A DNA stretch of 64,000 bases from Acidobacteriaceae bacterium (GTDB taxonomy: Bacteria > Acidobacteriota > Terriglobia > Bryobacterales > Bryobacteraceae): assembly GCA_019240475.1 (NCBI GenBank), contig JAFAYI010000016.1:62001-126000 (forward strand). Reading direction: 5' to 3'. The notes beneath the pieces are model-generated. The model saw only the letters and a list, made by a program, of their open reading frames with translations, searched no databases and was not told the origin of the DNA. Positions 54,183-62,959 of this stretch are shown here, one piece after another; the first letter of the stretch is position 1, and each line of letters begins with the position of its first letter. The position numbers and the translations under genes were made by a program.

Positions 54183-55382
54183 ATGCACCAAAAGCTCGCG
54201 GGCATTCGTCCCGTTTCGCGGCGCACTCTCTTGGTTTCTCTCGCTTCGCTTGGGCCGGCGGGTTTTCTTCTGGCCCGCCAATGGGAGAAGGCGCCCGCTC
54301 AACAGCAGCCCGTCGAACAGCCCGCGCCGCAGTCTACCGCCCCGGCTCCACCCCATTCCCCGTCCTTCACCGCGGACGTGAAAGTCGTCAACGTCTACGC
54401 CACGGTCCGCGCCAAGGACGGAAAAATCGTGCGAGATTTGACGCGGGACGATTTCGCTTTGGAAGAAGATGGGCGTCCTCAGACCATCCGCTATTTTGCG
54501 CAGCAAACGGATTTGCCGCTGACTCTCGGCCTGCTGATTGACACTAGCATGAGTGAGCGCCGCATGCTCGGCACCGAACGCGATGCCAGCAAGACTTTCT
54601 TCGAGCAGGTTCTTCGGCCCGAAAAGGACAAAGCTTTCCTGATTCACTTCGATCGCGAAGTGGAGCTGCTTCAGGATCTGACGGCGTCGCGCCAGAAGCT
54701 GGAAGGCGCCCTGGAGCAGATCGACAAGCCACAATGGAGCAATGGCGGCTCCGGCGGCGGCCAAGCGCCCGATACCGATGACACCGGCGGCGGCTACGGC
54801 CGGGGCGGCGGCCGCGGAGGTAATGGAGGGCGCGGTTACAGTAGCCACGGCGGCACTGCTCTGTATGATGCCATCTATCTAGCCTCCGGCGATCTGATGA
54901 GCAAGCAAACCGGCCGCAAGGCTCTCATCTTGGTGACCGATGGCGAAGACCGCAGTAGCAAAGTGTCTCTATCGGAAGCGATCACCTCTGCCCAGCGCTC
55001 CGATACTCTGGCATATTCCATTCGGATCGCCGACCAAGAAGCGGGCCGCGGTTTTGGCGGACCCGGTATGGGCCGTCACGGCGGCTGGGGAGGCGGCGGA
55101 ATGGGTGGCGGCCGCGGAGGTCCCCGCGGCTCTGAAAATCGCCCCGACGGCAAGAAAATCCTGCAGCAGATCTCGCGCGAAACCGGCGGCTCTTATTTCG
55201 AAGTCTCGAAGAAAACGACCGTCGACGAGATCTATAAGCAACTCGAAGACGAATTGCGCAGCCAATACAGCCTCGGCTACACGTCCGATCACGCCACCGG
55301 CGGAGGCTACCGCAAAATTCAACTCACAGTGAAGCAGAAGGGGCTGACGGTCCAGGCCAGAGACGGCTACTACGTAAGCTGA
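54183..55382 (+). CDS. VWFA-related acidobacterial secreted protein
   Basis: 399 residues with an export signal (VSRRTLLVSLASLGPAGFLL), possibly Tat-type. Features in order are the linker, the domain VVNVYATVRAKDGKIVRDLT, the MIDAS start TLGLLIDTSMS (Asp-x-Ser-x-Ser), VTDGEDRSS, and the C-terminal QYSLGYTSDHATGGGYRKIQ. This matches the 'VWFA-related acidobacterial domain' family. Two Gly-rich insertions (about 195-225, and about 285-320, with GPGMGRHGGWGGGGMGGGRG) interrupt the VWA fold. Function unknown; metal-dependent adhesion is likely from the MIDAS motif. Confidence 0.92.
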   Translation: MHQKLAGIRPVSRRTLLVSLASLGPAGFLLARQWEKAPAQQQPVEQPAPQSTAPAPPHSPSFTADVKVVNVYATVRAKDGKIVRDLTRDDFALEEDGRPQTIRYFAQQTDLPLTLGLLIDTSMSERRMLGTERDASKTFFEQVLRPEKDKAFLIHFDREVELLQDLTASRQKLEGALEQIDKPQWSNGGSGGGQAPDTDDTGGGYGRGGGRGGNGGRGYSSHGGTALYDAIYLASGDLMSKQTGRKALILVTDGEDRSSKVSLSEAITSAQRSDTLAYSIRIADQEAGRGFGGPGMGRHGGWGGGGMGGGRGGPRGSENRPDGKKILQQISRETGGSYFEVSKKTTVDEIYKQLEDELRSQYSLGYTSDHATGGGYRKIQLTVKQKGLTVQARDGYYVS

Positions 55383-55419
55383 GGGGCCCGCCGGAATGTC
55401 TCAGTCGTAGCCTGGAAAT

Positions 55420-57861
55420 GTGGCCGGCCAACGCGCGAATCTTGCCTCTCTCGTCGAGGACTTCGAACGTCATGGCAAAGATCTCGCCATCGTTTCGCCG
55501 CGCGGCGTTCGTCGCCGTAAGATTCGGTATTCCGAACTGGCACTCTTGGCTCGCCGGTTTGCAGCCGAACTACAATCGCGCGGCATTGTAAAGGGAGACC
55601 GCGTTCTTCTCTGGGGTGAAAATGGGGCCGAATGGGTTGCCTCGTTCTTCGGCTGTGTCCTCCGCGGCGTTTTACCCGTGCCTGTGGATTTCGCAAGCGC
55701 CTCGGATTTCGCCCGCCGTGTCGAAAACGAAGTCTCGCCCAAGCTGCTGGTAGGCGACGCCGACAAGCTCGCTAGCCTTCCAACTTCGACGCCGCGATTA
55801 TTCTTCGCAGGCTTCAATTCCGCGCTCGCCGCGCAGACCGCCCGCGCCATCGAAGACTTGTCCGGCGAAGACGCATTGCAGATCGTCTTCACGTCGGGTA
55901 CAACCGGCGAGCCGAAAGGCATCGTCCATACCCATCTAAACGTGCTCGCCAGCCTCGGCCCGATCGAGTCCGAAGCGCAAAGATATCTCAAATATGAGCG
56001 CCTCGTCCATCCGGTGCGGTTTCTACACACTCTGCCGCTCAGTCATGTCTTCGGCCAGTTCATGGGCCTCTGGATTCCTCCCATCATTGCCGCCGAACTG
56101 CACTACGAACCGCGTTTGGTCGCTGCCGAGATCGTCGATCGCATTCGCGCCGAAAGAATCTCTGTCCTCGCTTCGGTGCCGCGCATGCTAGACCTGCTGC
56201 AGAGTTACGTGCTGGAGCGCATCCCTGATTTGCGGACACGCGTCAATAAAGCAGGTCGCATGAAGGCCCTCGCGCGCTGGTGGCATTTTCGCGACGTCCA
56301 CCGGCTGTTCGGCTTCAAGTTCTGGGCCTTTGTTTGCGGTGGCGCCTCGCTTTCACCCCAGGGCGAACAGTTCTGGACCTCTCTCGGCTTCGTCGTGGTT
56401 CAGGGCTACGGAATGACCGAAACGACCGCCCTCGTCAGCCTCAATCACCCCTTCCGCCCCGCGCAGGGCGCCATCGGCCAGGTGCTCCCCGGCCGCGAAG
56501 TGCGGCTCAGCGACGAAGGCGAAGTGCTCGTGCGCGGCGACACTATATCGAACACAACCTGGCGGCAAGGCCGCCCCGAAAAGCGGGAAGCGGATTGGCT
56601 CGCCACAGGCGATCTGGCCGAGTTCGATCCCCAAGGCAATCTGCGCTTCAGAGGCCGGAAGAAAGAAGTGATTGTCACTTCCTCCGGGCTTAACATCTAT
56701 CCCGAAGATCTTGAAGCCGCCCTAAGCCGTCAACCCGGCGTGAAGGCCGGCGCGGTCCTTGAAAACGACACCGGTCATGGACCGGAGCCTTTGGGCGTAT
56801 TGGTCATGACCGGCGGCGCCAATGCCGAAACGGCTGTGCAAGCCGCGAATCGCGAGCTGGCCGAGTTTCAACAAATTCGTCGATGGTTGCTTTGGCCCGA
56901 ACCCGATTTCCCCCGCACGTCCACTGGAAAAGTCTTACGTCGCGAAATCGCGCGCAGAATCGCAGGCGGAGAAGTCGAGGCGGCTCCCGACGGCGTCGCA
57001 TCCCAACTCGATCTAGACAGCTTGGGCCGCGTACAGTTGCAGGCCAGGCTCGAACAACAGTACGGCGTCAAACTCGACGATGCCGCGCTTCAGCAGGCCC
57101 AAACCCAAGAAGATGTTCGTGAATTAATAATCCGTGCCGGAACCGGACCGCCGCGCGAGCGCGAGCCGGGCATTCAACACATCTATCCACGATGGCCTTG
57201 GAATCCCGTTATCCACGCCCTGCGAGTGGCATTCCTGGAACTGGCCGCATTTCCTCTGGTGCGCCTGCTCGCTAGACCCGGAATCGAGCGCAGAGTGGAC
57301 GACTGGCCCACCGGTCCCCTGCTCCTGGTCGCCAATCACGTTACTTCCTACGACGTCCCGCTTATTCTCTACTCACTACCCCGCCGCCTCCGCGATCGGG
57401 TCGCAATCGCCATGTCGGGCGAAATGATTCTCGATTACCGCGCCATGCGCAACCAGGACAACTGGTTCTTGAATTTGCTTGCGCCGGTAGCCTACGTGCT
57501 GATCACCGGCCTGTTCAACGTCTTCCCGCTGCCTCAACTCAGTGGCTTTCGGCGCAGCTTTTATCATGCGGGCGAAGCGGCCGACCGCGGCTACAGCGTG
57601 CTCATATTTCCCGAAGGACGCCGCGCAGATAACGAAGCTCCACAGCCCTTCAAACCCGGCGCCGGTTTGCTATGGAAGGAACTCGGCACGCCCGCGCTCC
57701 CGGTTCGTATTCGTGGCCTGGGAGAGTTGAAAGCAACTCGCGGGCGTTGGCTCCGGTCCGGCCGTATCACCATCTCTCCGCGAGCGGCCATACCGCTGGA
57801 TGCCTCCCAAACTCCCGAACAATTGACCATTGTTCTCTGGCACGCCGTGTTCGACGATTAA
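55420..57861 (+). CDS. Three-domain acyl-activating enzyme - ACP - PlsC acyltransferase
   Basis: 813 residues, GTG start. An AMP-forming acyl ligase fills about 1-510, with TSGTTGEPKG (158-167), GYGMTETTALVS, the A8 loop WLATGDLAEFDPQGNLRFRG and the catalytic Lys in TSTGKVLRREIARR. A carrier-protein domain follows, with Ser534 in QLDLDSLGRVQL as the likely phosphopantetheine site. A PlsC-type glycerolipid acyltransferase forms the C-terminus, with NHVTSYD (639-645) and FPEGRR (Glu732). It could activate a free fatty acid, load it onto its own carrier and transfer it to a lysophospholipid, in one protein. Bacterial Aas fuses the same two activities but in the order PlsC-ligase and without an ACP. 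Confidence 0.9.
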   Translation: MAGQRANLASLVEDFERHGKDLAIVSPRGVRRRKIRYSELALLARRFAAELQSRGIVKGDRVLLWGENGAEWVASFFGCVLRGVLPVPVDFASASDFARRVENEVSPKLLVGDADKLASLPTSTPRLFFAGFNSALAAQTARAIEDLSGEDALQIVFTSGTTGEPKGIVHTHLNVLASLGPIESEAQRYLKYERLVHPVRFLHTLPLSHVFGQFMGLWIPPIIAAELHYEPRLVAAEIVDRIRAERISVLASVPRMLDLLQSYVLERIPDLRTRVNKAGRMKALARWWHFRDVHRLFGFKFWAFVCGGASLSPQGEQFWTSLGFVVVQGYGMTETTALVSLNHPFRPAQGAIGQVLPGREVRLSDEGEVLVRGDTISNTTWRQGRPEKREADWLATGDLAEFDPQGNLRFRGRKKEVIVTSSGLNIYPEDLEAALSRQPGVKAGAVLENDTGHGPEPLGVLVMTGGANAETAVQAANRELAEFQQIRRWLLWPEPDFPRTSTGKVLRREIARRIAGGEVEAAPDGVASQLDLDSLGRVQLQARLEQQYGVKLDDAALQQAQTQEDVRELIIRAGTGPPREREPGIQHIYPRWPWNPVIHALRVAFLELAAFPLVRLLARPGIERRVDDWPTGPLLLVANHVTSYDVPLILYSLPRRLRDRVAIAMSGEMILDYRAMRNQDNWFLNLLAPVAYVLITGLFNVFPLPQLSGFRRSFYHAGEAADRGYSVLIFPEGRRADNEAPQPFKPGAGLLWKELGTPALPVRIRGLGELKATRGRWLRSGRITISPRAAIPLDASQTPEQLTIVLWHAVFDD

Positions 57862-58424
57862 TTGGGCCGCCGCTCTGGAGAGCGTCTGAATATTCCACGA
57901 AAGAACGGGCCGCCGAACACTCCCACGCAAAGCAATCCTCCGAACAGCGCCATCGCTTCGTAGCTTTCGTGCCCTTCCCGCTGCCAATAAACGTCCTGCA
58001 GGTTCAACCACAGCGCGAACTCATCCAAGGTGAGCGCCGCCGCCACGCCATAGAGCATAGAGGTCAGGCGCCCCGCCCAGCGCCACGATTGGTCCGATCC
58101 CGTTCCTATCTCAACCAGCCAGCAGTAGCCGACCAGCATCAACAGCAGAATGCCCCAAACCAGGTGGTGAATATGCCGCCCATGCATGCTCACGTTGTGA
58201 AACGGGCCAATGTCGTTATGAATCGCGATCGTCAGCGCGCGCACCACCAGCACCGCCACAAAAAAACCCACCGAAGCGAGAAACAGGCGCTCCCGGCGGC
58301 TCTCGCCGAGTTGCTGCTGATAGATGGCTCTCAGCCGGCTGCGCGAAACTATCAGCGAGAGCAGCGCCAGAATCGCGCCGATGATGACTGGCGCTACCCA
58401 GAAACTGCGATGTGCCCAGGGCAT
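57858..58424 (-). CDS. Uncharacterised membrane protein with His/Asp motifs
   Basis: 188 residues with about five hydrophobic segments. Conserved-looking polar motifs are IHNDIGPFHNVSMHGRHIHH (about 68-87) and LDEFALWLNLQDVYW (about 133-147), of the type seen in uncharacterised integral membrane proteins of several phyla. Clustered His and Asp/Glu could bind metal or a cofactor; this is inference. It starts four bases after the S10 carboxypeptidase stop and ends overlapping the acyl-transferase gene by four bases (convergent). It is the last gene of the haem operon run. Confidence 0.7.
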   Translation of the reverse strand: MPWAHRSFWVAPVIIGAILALLSLIVSRSRLRAIYQQQLGESRRERLFLASVGFFVAVLVVRALTIAIHNDIGPFHNVSMHGRHIHHLVWGILLLMLVGYCWLVEIGTGSDQSWRWAGRLTSMLYGVAAALTLDEFALWLNLQDVYWQREGHESYEAMALFGGLLCVGVFGGPFFRGIFRRSPERRPN

Positions 58425-58428
58425 CGAT

Positions 58429-60006
58429 TCAGCGCCCTGTCGTCACGGCTCCCTGATACATCTGCGCCATGTCGCGATGCAGTTCCTCAAGGCATGACTG
58501 CTTTAGATACAGCATGTGCCCCGCGTCGCAATAGTGCATGGTCACATTGTCGCGAAGCTTCGGCTCGAGCCCCAGGTGTTCAAACGTGTATTCGGTTGCA
58601 AAAAACGGGGTAGCCAGATCGTAGTATCCGTTCATCTGCAGCACTCGCATGAATGGATTCTGTGACATCGCGGATCGCAAGCGCTCCGCCACGTTTACAT
58701 ATTGGTTCGTGAAATTCGAATAATTCCACGGCTGTACTTTCGCGGTTAGTACTTCATATGGCATATCGGTCTGCCAATTTAGATCGCTTCGGACGTATTC
58801 ATTGAACGCTGCGGTGAAAGCGCCTTGCACCGCGGCATAGCTCGGATCGTATTCGGGACGCTCCCCCGCCGCATCCGCATCCACGCCCTCCAGCCGCGAG
58901 TCGTACCGGCCCACCGTCTTCATCTCGTTCCGCATCAGGGCCTTCGTAAACCGGGATATCGATATCCGCAGATTCGCCTCTTCCACGTACTCCGCCGGAA
59001 GGCCCGTAAACCTCGCCACTTGCTGCGCCACCTCTTTGCGTTCCGTCTCGCTTAGCTGGTCGCCTTTCATGAGCGCATCTTTATATGGGCCTCCGGCGAA
59101 TTTCCTCGCTTCTTCGGTTACGTGTTGTAAGTCGCCGGTCTGCAAGTCCCCAGAGAGTTTCTTGTGGTACCAGGCCGCGGCCGTGTAAGTCGGCAGAAAA
59201 AGGATATAGGGAAGATCGTTACCCGGCGCGAAACGAGCCGTCTCGAAATTCAGAATGCTTGAGATCAGCGTGATGCCGTTCAAATAGATGCCCTCGTTCT
59301 CGAGTAAGTACAGGCTAAGAGCCGATGCGCGCGTCGTCCCGTAGCTCTCTCCTGCAAGGAATTTCGGCGAAGTCCATCGTCCATAGCGCGTCGTGTATAG
59401 CCGAATAAAATCTCCCACTTCCGCGAGGTCGCCCTCAAGCCCGTGAAACTGCTTAGGATCTTCGCCAGGCGCATTACGGCTGAACCCCGTCGTCACCGGA
59501 TCGATGAACACGATGTCGGAAAACACTAACGCTGTTCCTTCGTTGTCTACCAGGTGATACGGAGGCGGAACCGCTTGCCCGTCCGGCGTCAGCGCGACTC
59601 GCTTGGGCCCCAAGGCGCCCATGTGCAGCCACACCGATGACGAGCCCGGCCCGCCGTTGAAGGCGAACGTGATCGGGCGCTTGGTCTTGTCCGCGCCGTC
59701 CAGCGCGTACGAAACATAAAAAATACTCGCTTTCGGTTTGCCATCGTCCTTCGACAGAAGCAGCGTTCCCGCGATCGCCGTATAGTGCAACTCCTGCCCG
59801 TTCACGTGTATGACGTGCTGCGTCTTGACGGTCTTTTCTTCGGCCGGGGGCGCCGGAAACTTCTCGCTCGGCGCTCCCGGCTTTTCTTCCGTCGCCTCGG
59901 CTTGCCCCTGCGACCTGGGATTTCTCTGCGCCCACGCGGATCCCGCAGTCACGACGCATGCAACAACAATAGCCGCGTATCTTGGGTTCATCATCTTTCG
60001 TTTCAT
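58429..60006 (-). CDS. S10-family serine carboxypeptidase, secreted
   Basis: 525 residues from the ATG at 60006, which overlaps the hemD stop (ATGA). Signal peptide (AAIVVACVVTAGSAWAQ), a Pro/Glu-rich linker (30-60), then the alpha/beta-hydrolase domain. It has FNGGPGSSS (117-125), the nucleophile Ser221 in LAGESYGTTRASAL, an Asp in YYDLATPFFA and the His in DAGHMLYLKQ. Large secreted peptidases of this family trim C-terminal residues at acid pH. Its coupling to haem synthesis is odd and probably only reflects operon packing. Confidence 0.92.
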   Translation of the reverse strand: MKRKMMNPRYAAIVVACVVTAGSAWAQRNPRSQGQAEATEEKPGAPSEKFPAPPAEEKTVKTQHVIHVNGQELHYTAIAGTLLLSKDDGKPKASIFYVSYALDGADKTKRPITFAFNGGPGSSSVWLHMGALGPKRVALTPDGQAVPPPYHLVDNEGTALVFSDIVFIDPVTTGFSRNAPGEDPKQFHGLEGDLAEVGDFIRLYTTRYGRWTSPKFLAGESYGTTRASALSLYLLENEGIYLNGITLISSILNFETARFAPGNDLPYILFLPTYTAAAWYHKKLSGDLQTGDLQHVTEEARKFAGGPYKDALMKGDQLSETERKEVAQQVARFTGLPAEYVEEANLRISISRFTKALMRNEMKTVGRYDSRLEGVDADAAGERPEYDPSYAAVQGAFTAAFNEYVRSDLNWQTDMPYEVLTAKVQPWNYSNFTNQYVNVAERLRSAMSQNPFMRVLQMNGYYDLATPFFATEYTFEHLGLEPKLRDNVTMHYCDAGHMLYLKQSCLEELHRDMAQMYQGAVTTGR

Positions 60007-60758
60007 CGACTCGCTTTGAATGATGCCACAGCTTCCACCAGTCCCGCGACGGTAGAGGTCGCGCCTTCGGCTGCGACACTGAGCCCGTGCTTGCGCACGG
60101 TGGCTGAAGTGATTGCTCCAATCGTGGCGATTTTCACCCCCGACAAAGCGTCGCACCCTGCCAGTCTTATGAGATTTTCCGCTGCCGATGAACTGGCGAA
60201 CGTAACCCAATCCGGCGGTGGGTCTTCGAAAGCAGCCCGCAAGCTTTCGACTACGTGGTCCGGAACTACGTTGCGGTACGCCTCCACGACTTGCACCTCT
60301 GCGCCGCGCTCTCGTAACGCCCCGGCTACCACGTCGCGCGTCACCGCCGCGCTCGGAATTAGGATTCGCCTGCCCCTCAAGTCCTCGTGAGCGAAGGCCG
60401 CCACCAATGCTTCGGCCACATAATTCTCCGGAGTGATCGCTACCCGCAAACCTCGCTGTTCCGCCGCCATGCGAGTCGCACCGCCCACCGTCGCAATCTT
60501 CGGTCGGCACCCCGGTGCCGCAACCGGCAACTCAGCGACAAATGCGGAAACCGCATTTGCGCTCGTGAAAATGACCCAATCAAAGTCGTTGCAATGTTTC
60601 GCTGCGGAGCGTAGCGGCTCCGGGTCGGAAGGCGGTCCAATCGCGATCATCGGCGCCAGAATGACTTCCGCGCCCAGCTTCCTGAACGGAATCGCCAGTT
60701 CCTCCGCCTGGTGCGCCGCGCGCGTCACTACGATTCGAAGGCCCTCGAGTGGTCGCAA
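60003..60758 (-). CDS. hemD: Uroporphyrinogen-III synthase
   Basis: 251 residues, TTG start immediately after the hemC stop. The two-domain fold with weakly conserved sequence is recognisable: RIVVTRAAHQAEELAIPFRK, VIFTSANAVSAF, TVGGATRMAAEQRG, and the C-terminal WVTFASSSAAENLIRL, IGAITSATVRKHGLSV. Closes the linear tetrapyrrole hydroxymethylbilane with inversion of ring D. Its position in hemA-hemC-hemD supports the call. Confidence 0.9.
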   Translation of the reverse strand: MRPLEGLRIVVTRAAHQAEELAIPFRKLGAEVILAPMIAIGPPSDPEPLRSAAKHCNDFDWVIFTSANAVSAFVAELPVAAPGCRPKIATVGGATRMAAEQRGLRVAITPENYVAEALVAAFAHEDLRGRRILIPSAAVTRDVVAGALRERGAEVQVVEAYRNVVPDHVVESLRAAFEDPPPDWVTFASSSAAENLIRLAGCDALSGVKIATIGAITSATVRKHGLSVAAEGATSTVAGLVEAVASFKASR

Positions 60759-61685
60759 CTATTTACTCTCGGCCAAAATATCCAGTGCCCCTCGCGCCAT
60801 CAGGTCTTCTCCCACGAGTCGACCCAATTCCTCGGCTTCCTCTCGGGTTCCGCTGCCTCTTGCCGCTACGCGCCGCGAACCGTCCGGGGAAAGGACCACC
60901 GCTATCGCCATCAACACCTTCCCACGCCTCTCGGCGAAAGCTCCCATCGGCAACTGGCATCCGCCGCCCAGCGCAGCCAGGATCGAGCGTTCGCAGGTCA
61001 CCGCCTCTCGCGTCTCATCATGATTCAATTTCCTGCAAAGTTCGAGCGCTTCTCCCCGCTCTCGTGTCTGGATGGCCAGCGCCCCTTGACCCGGTGCCGG
61101 ACAGATGCGCTCGGGCGCCAAAATCTCCGCAATCTCGCCGTCGAGTCCCAACCGCAGCAGCCCCGCCGCCGCCAGCACGATGGCGTCGAACTCCCCTTCT
61201 CTCAGCTTGCGCAGCCGGGTATCCACGTTGCCGCGAACCGGCTGAACGTTCAAATCCGGCCGCATCCCCAAGAGCTGCGCCGCGCGCCTCGAAGAACTTG
61301 TGCCCACCCGCGCGTTTCGGTTCAGATCGTCCAGTCGTCGGCCGACCATCGCGTCGCGGGGATCTTCGCGTTCCGGTACTGCGGCGATCTCCAACCCCGA
61401 GGGTATTTCGGTCGGCAGATCCTTCAAGCTGTGCACCGCCAGGTCGATTGCGCCCTCCAACAGTGCTTCCTCAATCTCTTTCGTGAATAAGCCCTTCCCG
61501 CCCGCCTGCGTCAACGACGCCGTTTGCAGATGATCGCCCGCGGTCTTGATGATTTCTATACGCGTAGGAACGCCCAAGGCGTCCAGCCGCGCCGCCACAT
61601 GCCGCGCCTGCCACAACGCCAATTGTGAACCGCGCGAACCGATCGTCAAATTCCGCGTCACGCTGCCAGCCCGAGCCGTCCTCAA
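60759..61685 (-). CDS. hemC: Porphobilinogen deaminase
   Basis: 308 residues that polymerise four porphobilinogens to hydroxymethylbilane. Motifs are IGSRGSQLALWQA, HSLKDLPTE (Asp89), GTSSSRRAAQL, and the dipyrromethane-cofactor Cys243 in LGGGCQLPMGAF. The TTG start at 61685 overlaps the hemA stop (TTGA). A GTG at 61661 would remove eight residues, and the family similarity starts at about residue 12, so both remain possible. Confidence 0.95.
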   Translation of the reverse strand: MRTARAGSVTRNLTIGSRGSQLALWQARHVAARLDALGVPTRIEIIKTAGDHLQTASLTQAGGKGLFTKEIEEALLEGAIDLAVHSLKDLPTEIPSGLEIAAVPEREDPRDAMVGRRLDDLNRNARVGTSSSRRAAQLLGMRPDLNVQPVRGNVDTRLRKLREGEFDAIVLAAAGLLRLGLDGEIAEILAPERICPAPGQGALAIQTRERGEALELCRKLNHDETREAVTCERSILAALGGGCQLPMGAFAERRGKVLMAIAVVLSPDGSRRVAARGSGTREEAEELGRLVGEDLMARGALDILAESK

Positions 61686-62959
61686 CGCTCGCGCAAACGG
61701 AAGATGCGTCGCACCGTGTTCGCCAGCTCGTTTTCCGGAGCCGCTTCGCCGGCCTGTCGCCGTAGTTCCGAAATCGGTCCATGCGCGATCTTATTCACGA
61801 TGCCGCGCGTCAGCGCCTCTAGCGCCCGCTCTTGCTCCAGGTTCAACTCCCCCATCCTGCCTCGATAGCGCTCCAGGACTTCGCGCCGAATCGCCTCCAA
61901 CTGTTCTTGCAGACTCGCGATGGTCGGCGCCACATCCCGCTCGCGAAGCCGGACCGCCAGCCTTTCCACTTCGTCCGCGACGATGTTTTCCGCCTGCCGC
62001 GCCACTTCGTACCGCGCCTTTAAATTTCGATCCGCTACTTGCTGCAAATCGTCGATGTCATAGAGGAACGCGTGCTCAACCCCGTTCACCTCGGGATCTA
62101 TATTTCGCGGGACGCCAATGTCGATGAGAAATACGGGCTGGTGCTTCCGTGCGTCGATGGCGCGCCGGACCACATCCTTAGTCAGCACGTATGACGTCGC
62201 CGCCGAAGATGCGATTACGATATCTACCTCCGCAATCGTATGCCCGAGCATTTCATACGGCACAACCTCGCCGCGGAACATGCGCGCCATTTCCTGAGCA
62301 TGCTCCAGCGTGCGATTCGCGATCAGGATCTCTGTCGCTCCTGCGCCCAACAGATGCCGCGCCGCGCCTTCCGACATCTCGCCCGCGCCGATAATCAGCA
62401 CCCGCTTCTTGTTCAGCGATCCGAAAATCTCGCGCGCCAATTCGACCGCGGCATAACTAACCGACACCGCGCTGTGGCCGATCTCCGTCTCCGACCGGAT
62501 GCGTTTGGCTACGTTGAATGCCCGCGTCAGCACCGAATCGAGCACGCTTCCAATCGTGCCCTGGTCCCGCGCCAGCGCGTACGCATGCTTGAGCTGGCCC
62601 AGGATCTGCGGTTCGCCCACTATCATGGAATCCAAACTCGAGGCCACGCGAAACAGATGCCGCATCGCTTCACGCTCTTCGTACAAATACGAATAAGGCT
62701 TCAGCGACTCGACCGTGAGCCCTCCGCGGCTGTCGACAATGCCTTCGAGTAGGATGTCCGGCGAAACTGTTTCCTCCAGCGCCGCAGCAATCTCGATGCG
62801 GTTGCAAGTTGAAAGGATCAGCGTTTCCTCGGCCCCGCTCGCCTGCACGCGCAACAGCGCCGCCGGGACCTCTTCGTCGCGAAAAGCAAGCTTCTCGCGC
62901 ACCTGCACTGGCGCGGTCCGATGATTGATGCCAGCCAGCACCAGCTTCAGCCCGGCCAT
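61682..62959 (-). CDS. hemA: Glutamyl-tRNA reductase
   Basis: Reduces glutamyl-tRNA(Glu) to glutamate-1-semialdehyde, the first step of C5-pathway haem synthesis. From the ATG at 62959 it is 425 residues. The catalytic Cys52 is in LSTCNRIEI, followed by VASSLDSMIVGEPQILGQLK, the NADPH-binding RVLIIGAGEMSEGAARHL, IANRTLEHAQEMA, and the C-terminal dimerisation helices. The open frame continues upstream to a GTG at 63385, but that part is only the shadow of the ccsA-like gene. The start overlaps the ccsA-like end by 13 bases. Confidence 0.95.
   Translation of the reverse strand: MAGLKLVLAGINHRTAPVQVREKLAFRDEEVPAALLRVQASGAEETLILSTCNRIEIAAALEETVSPDILLEGIVDSRGGLTVESLKPYSYLYEEREAMRHLFRVASSLDSMIVGEPQILGQLKHAYALARDQGTIGSVLDSVLTRAFNVAKRIRSETEIGHSAVSVSYAAVELAREIFGSLNKKRVLIIGAGEMSEGAARHLLGAGATEILIANRTLEHAQEMARMFRGEVVPYEMLGHTIAEVDIVIASSAATSYVLTKDVVRRAIDARKHQPVFLIDIGVPRNIDPEVNGVEHAFLYDIDDLQQVADRNLKARYEVARQAENIVADEVERLAVRLRERDVAPTIASLQEQLEAIRREVLERYRGRMGELNLEQERALEALTRGIVNKIAHGPISELRRQAGEAAPENELANTVRRIFRLRER

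Noticed and set aside
53706..54848. 380-codon open frame on the minus strand
   Set aside because: Antisense shadow of the STAS-like and VWFA genes; composition is Ala/Arg/Gly-rich without domain features, and the plus-strand VWFA protein is clearly real.
57672..58613. 313-codon plus-strand open frame
   Set aside because: Spans the 3' end of the acyltransferase gene and the antisense of the membrane protein; His/Gln/Arg-rich with no domain.
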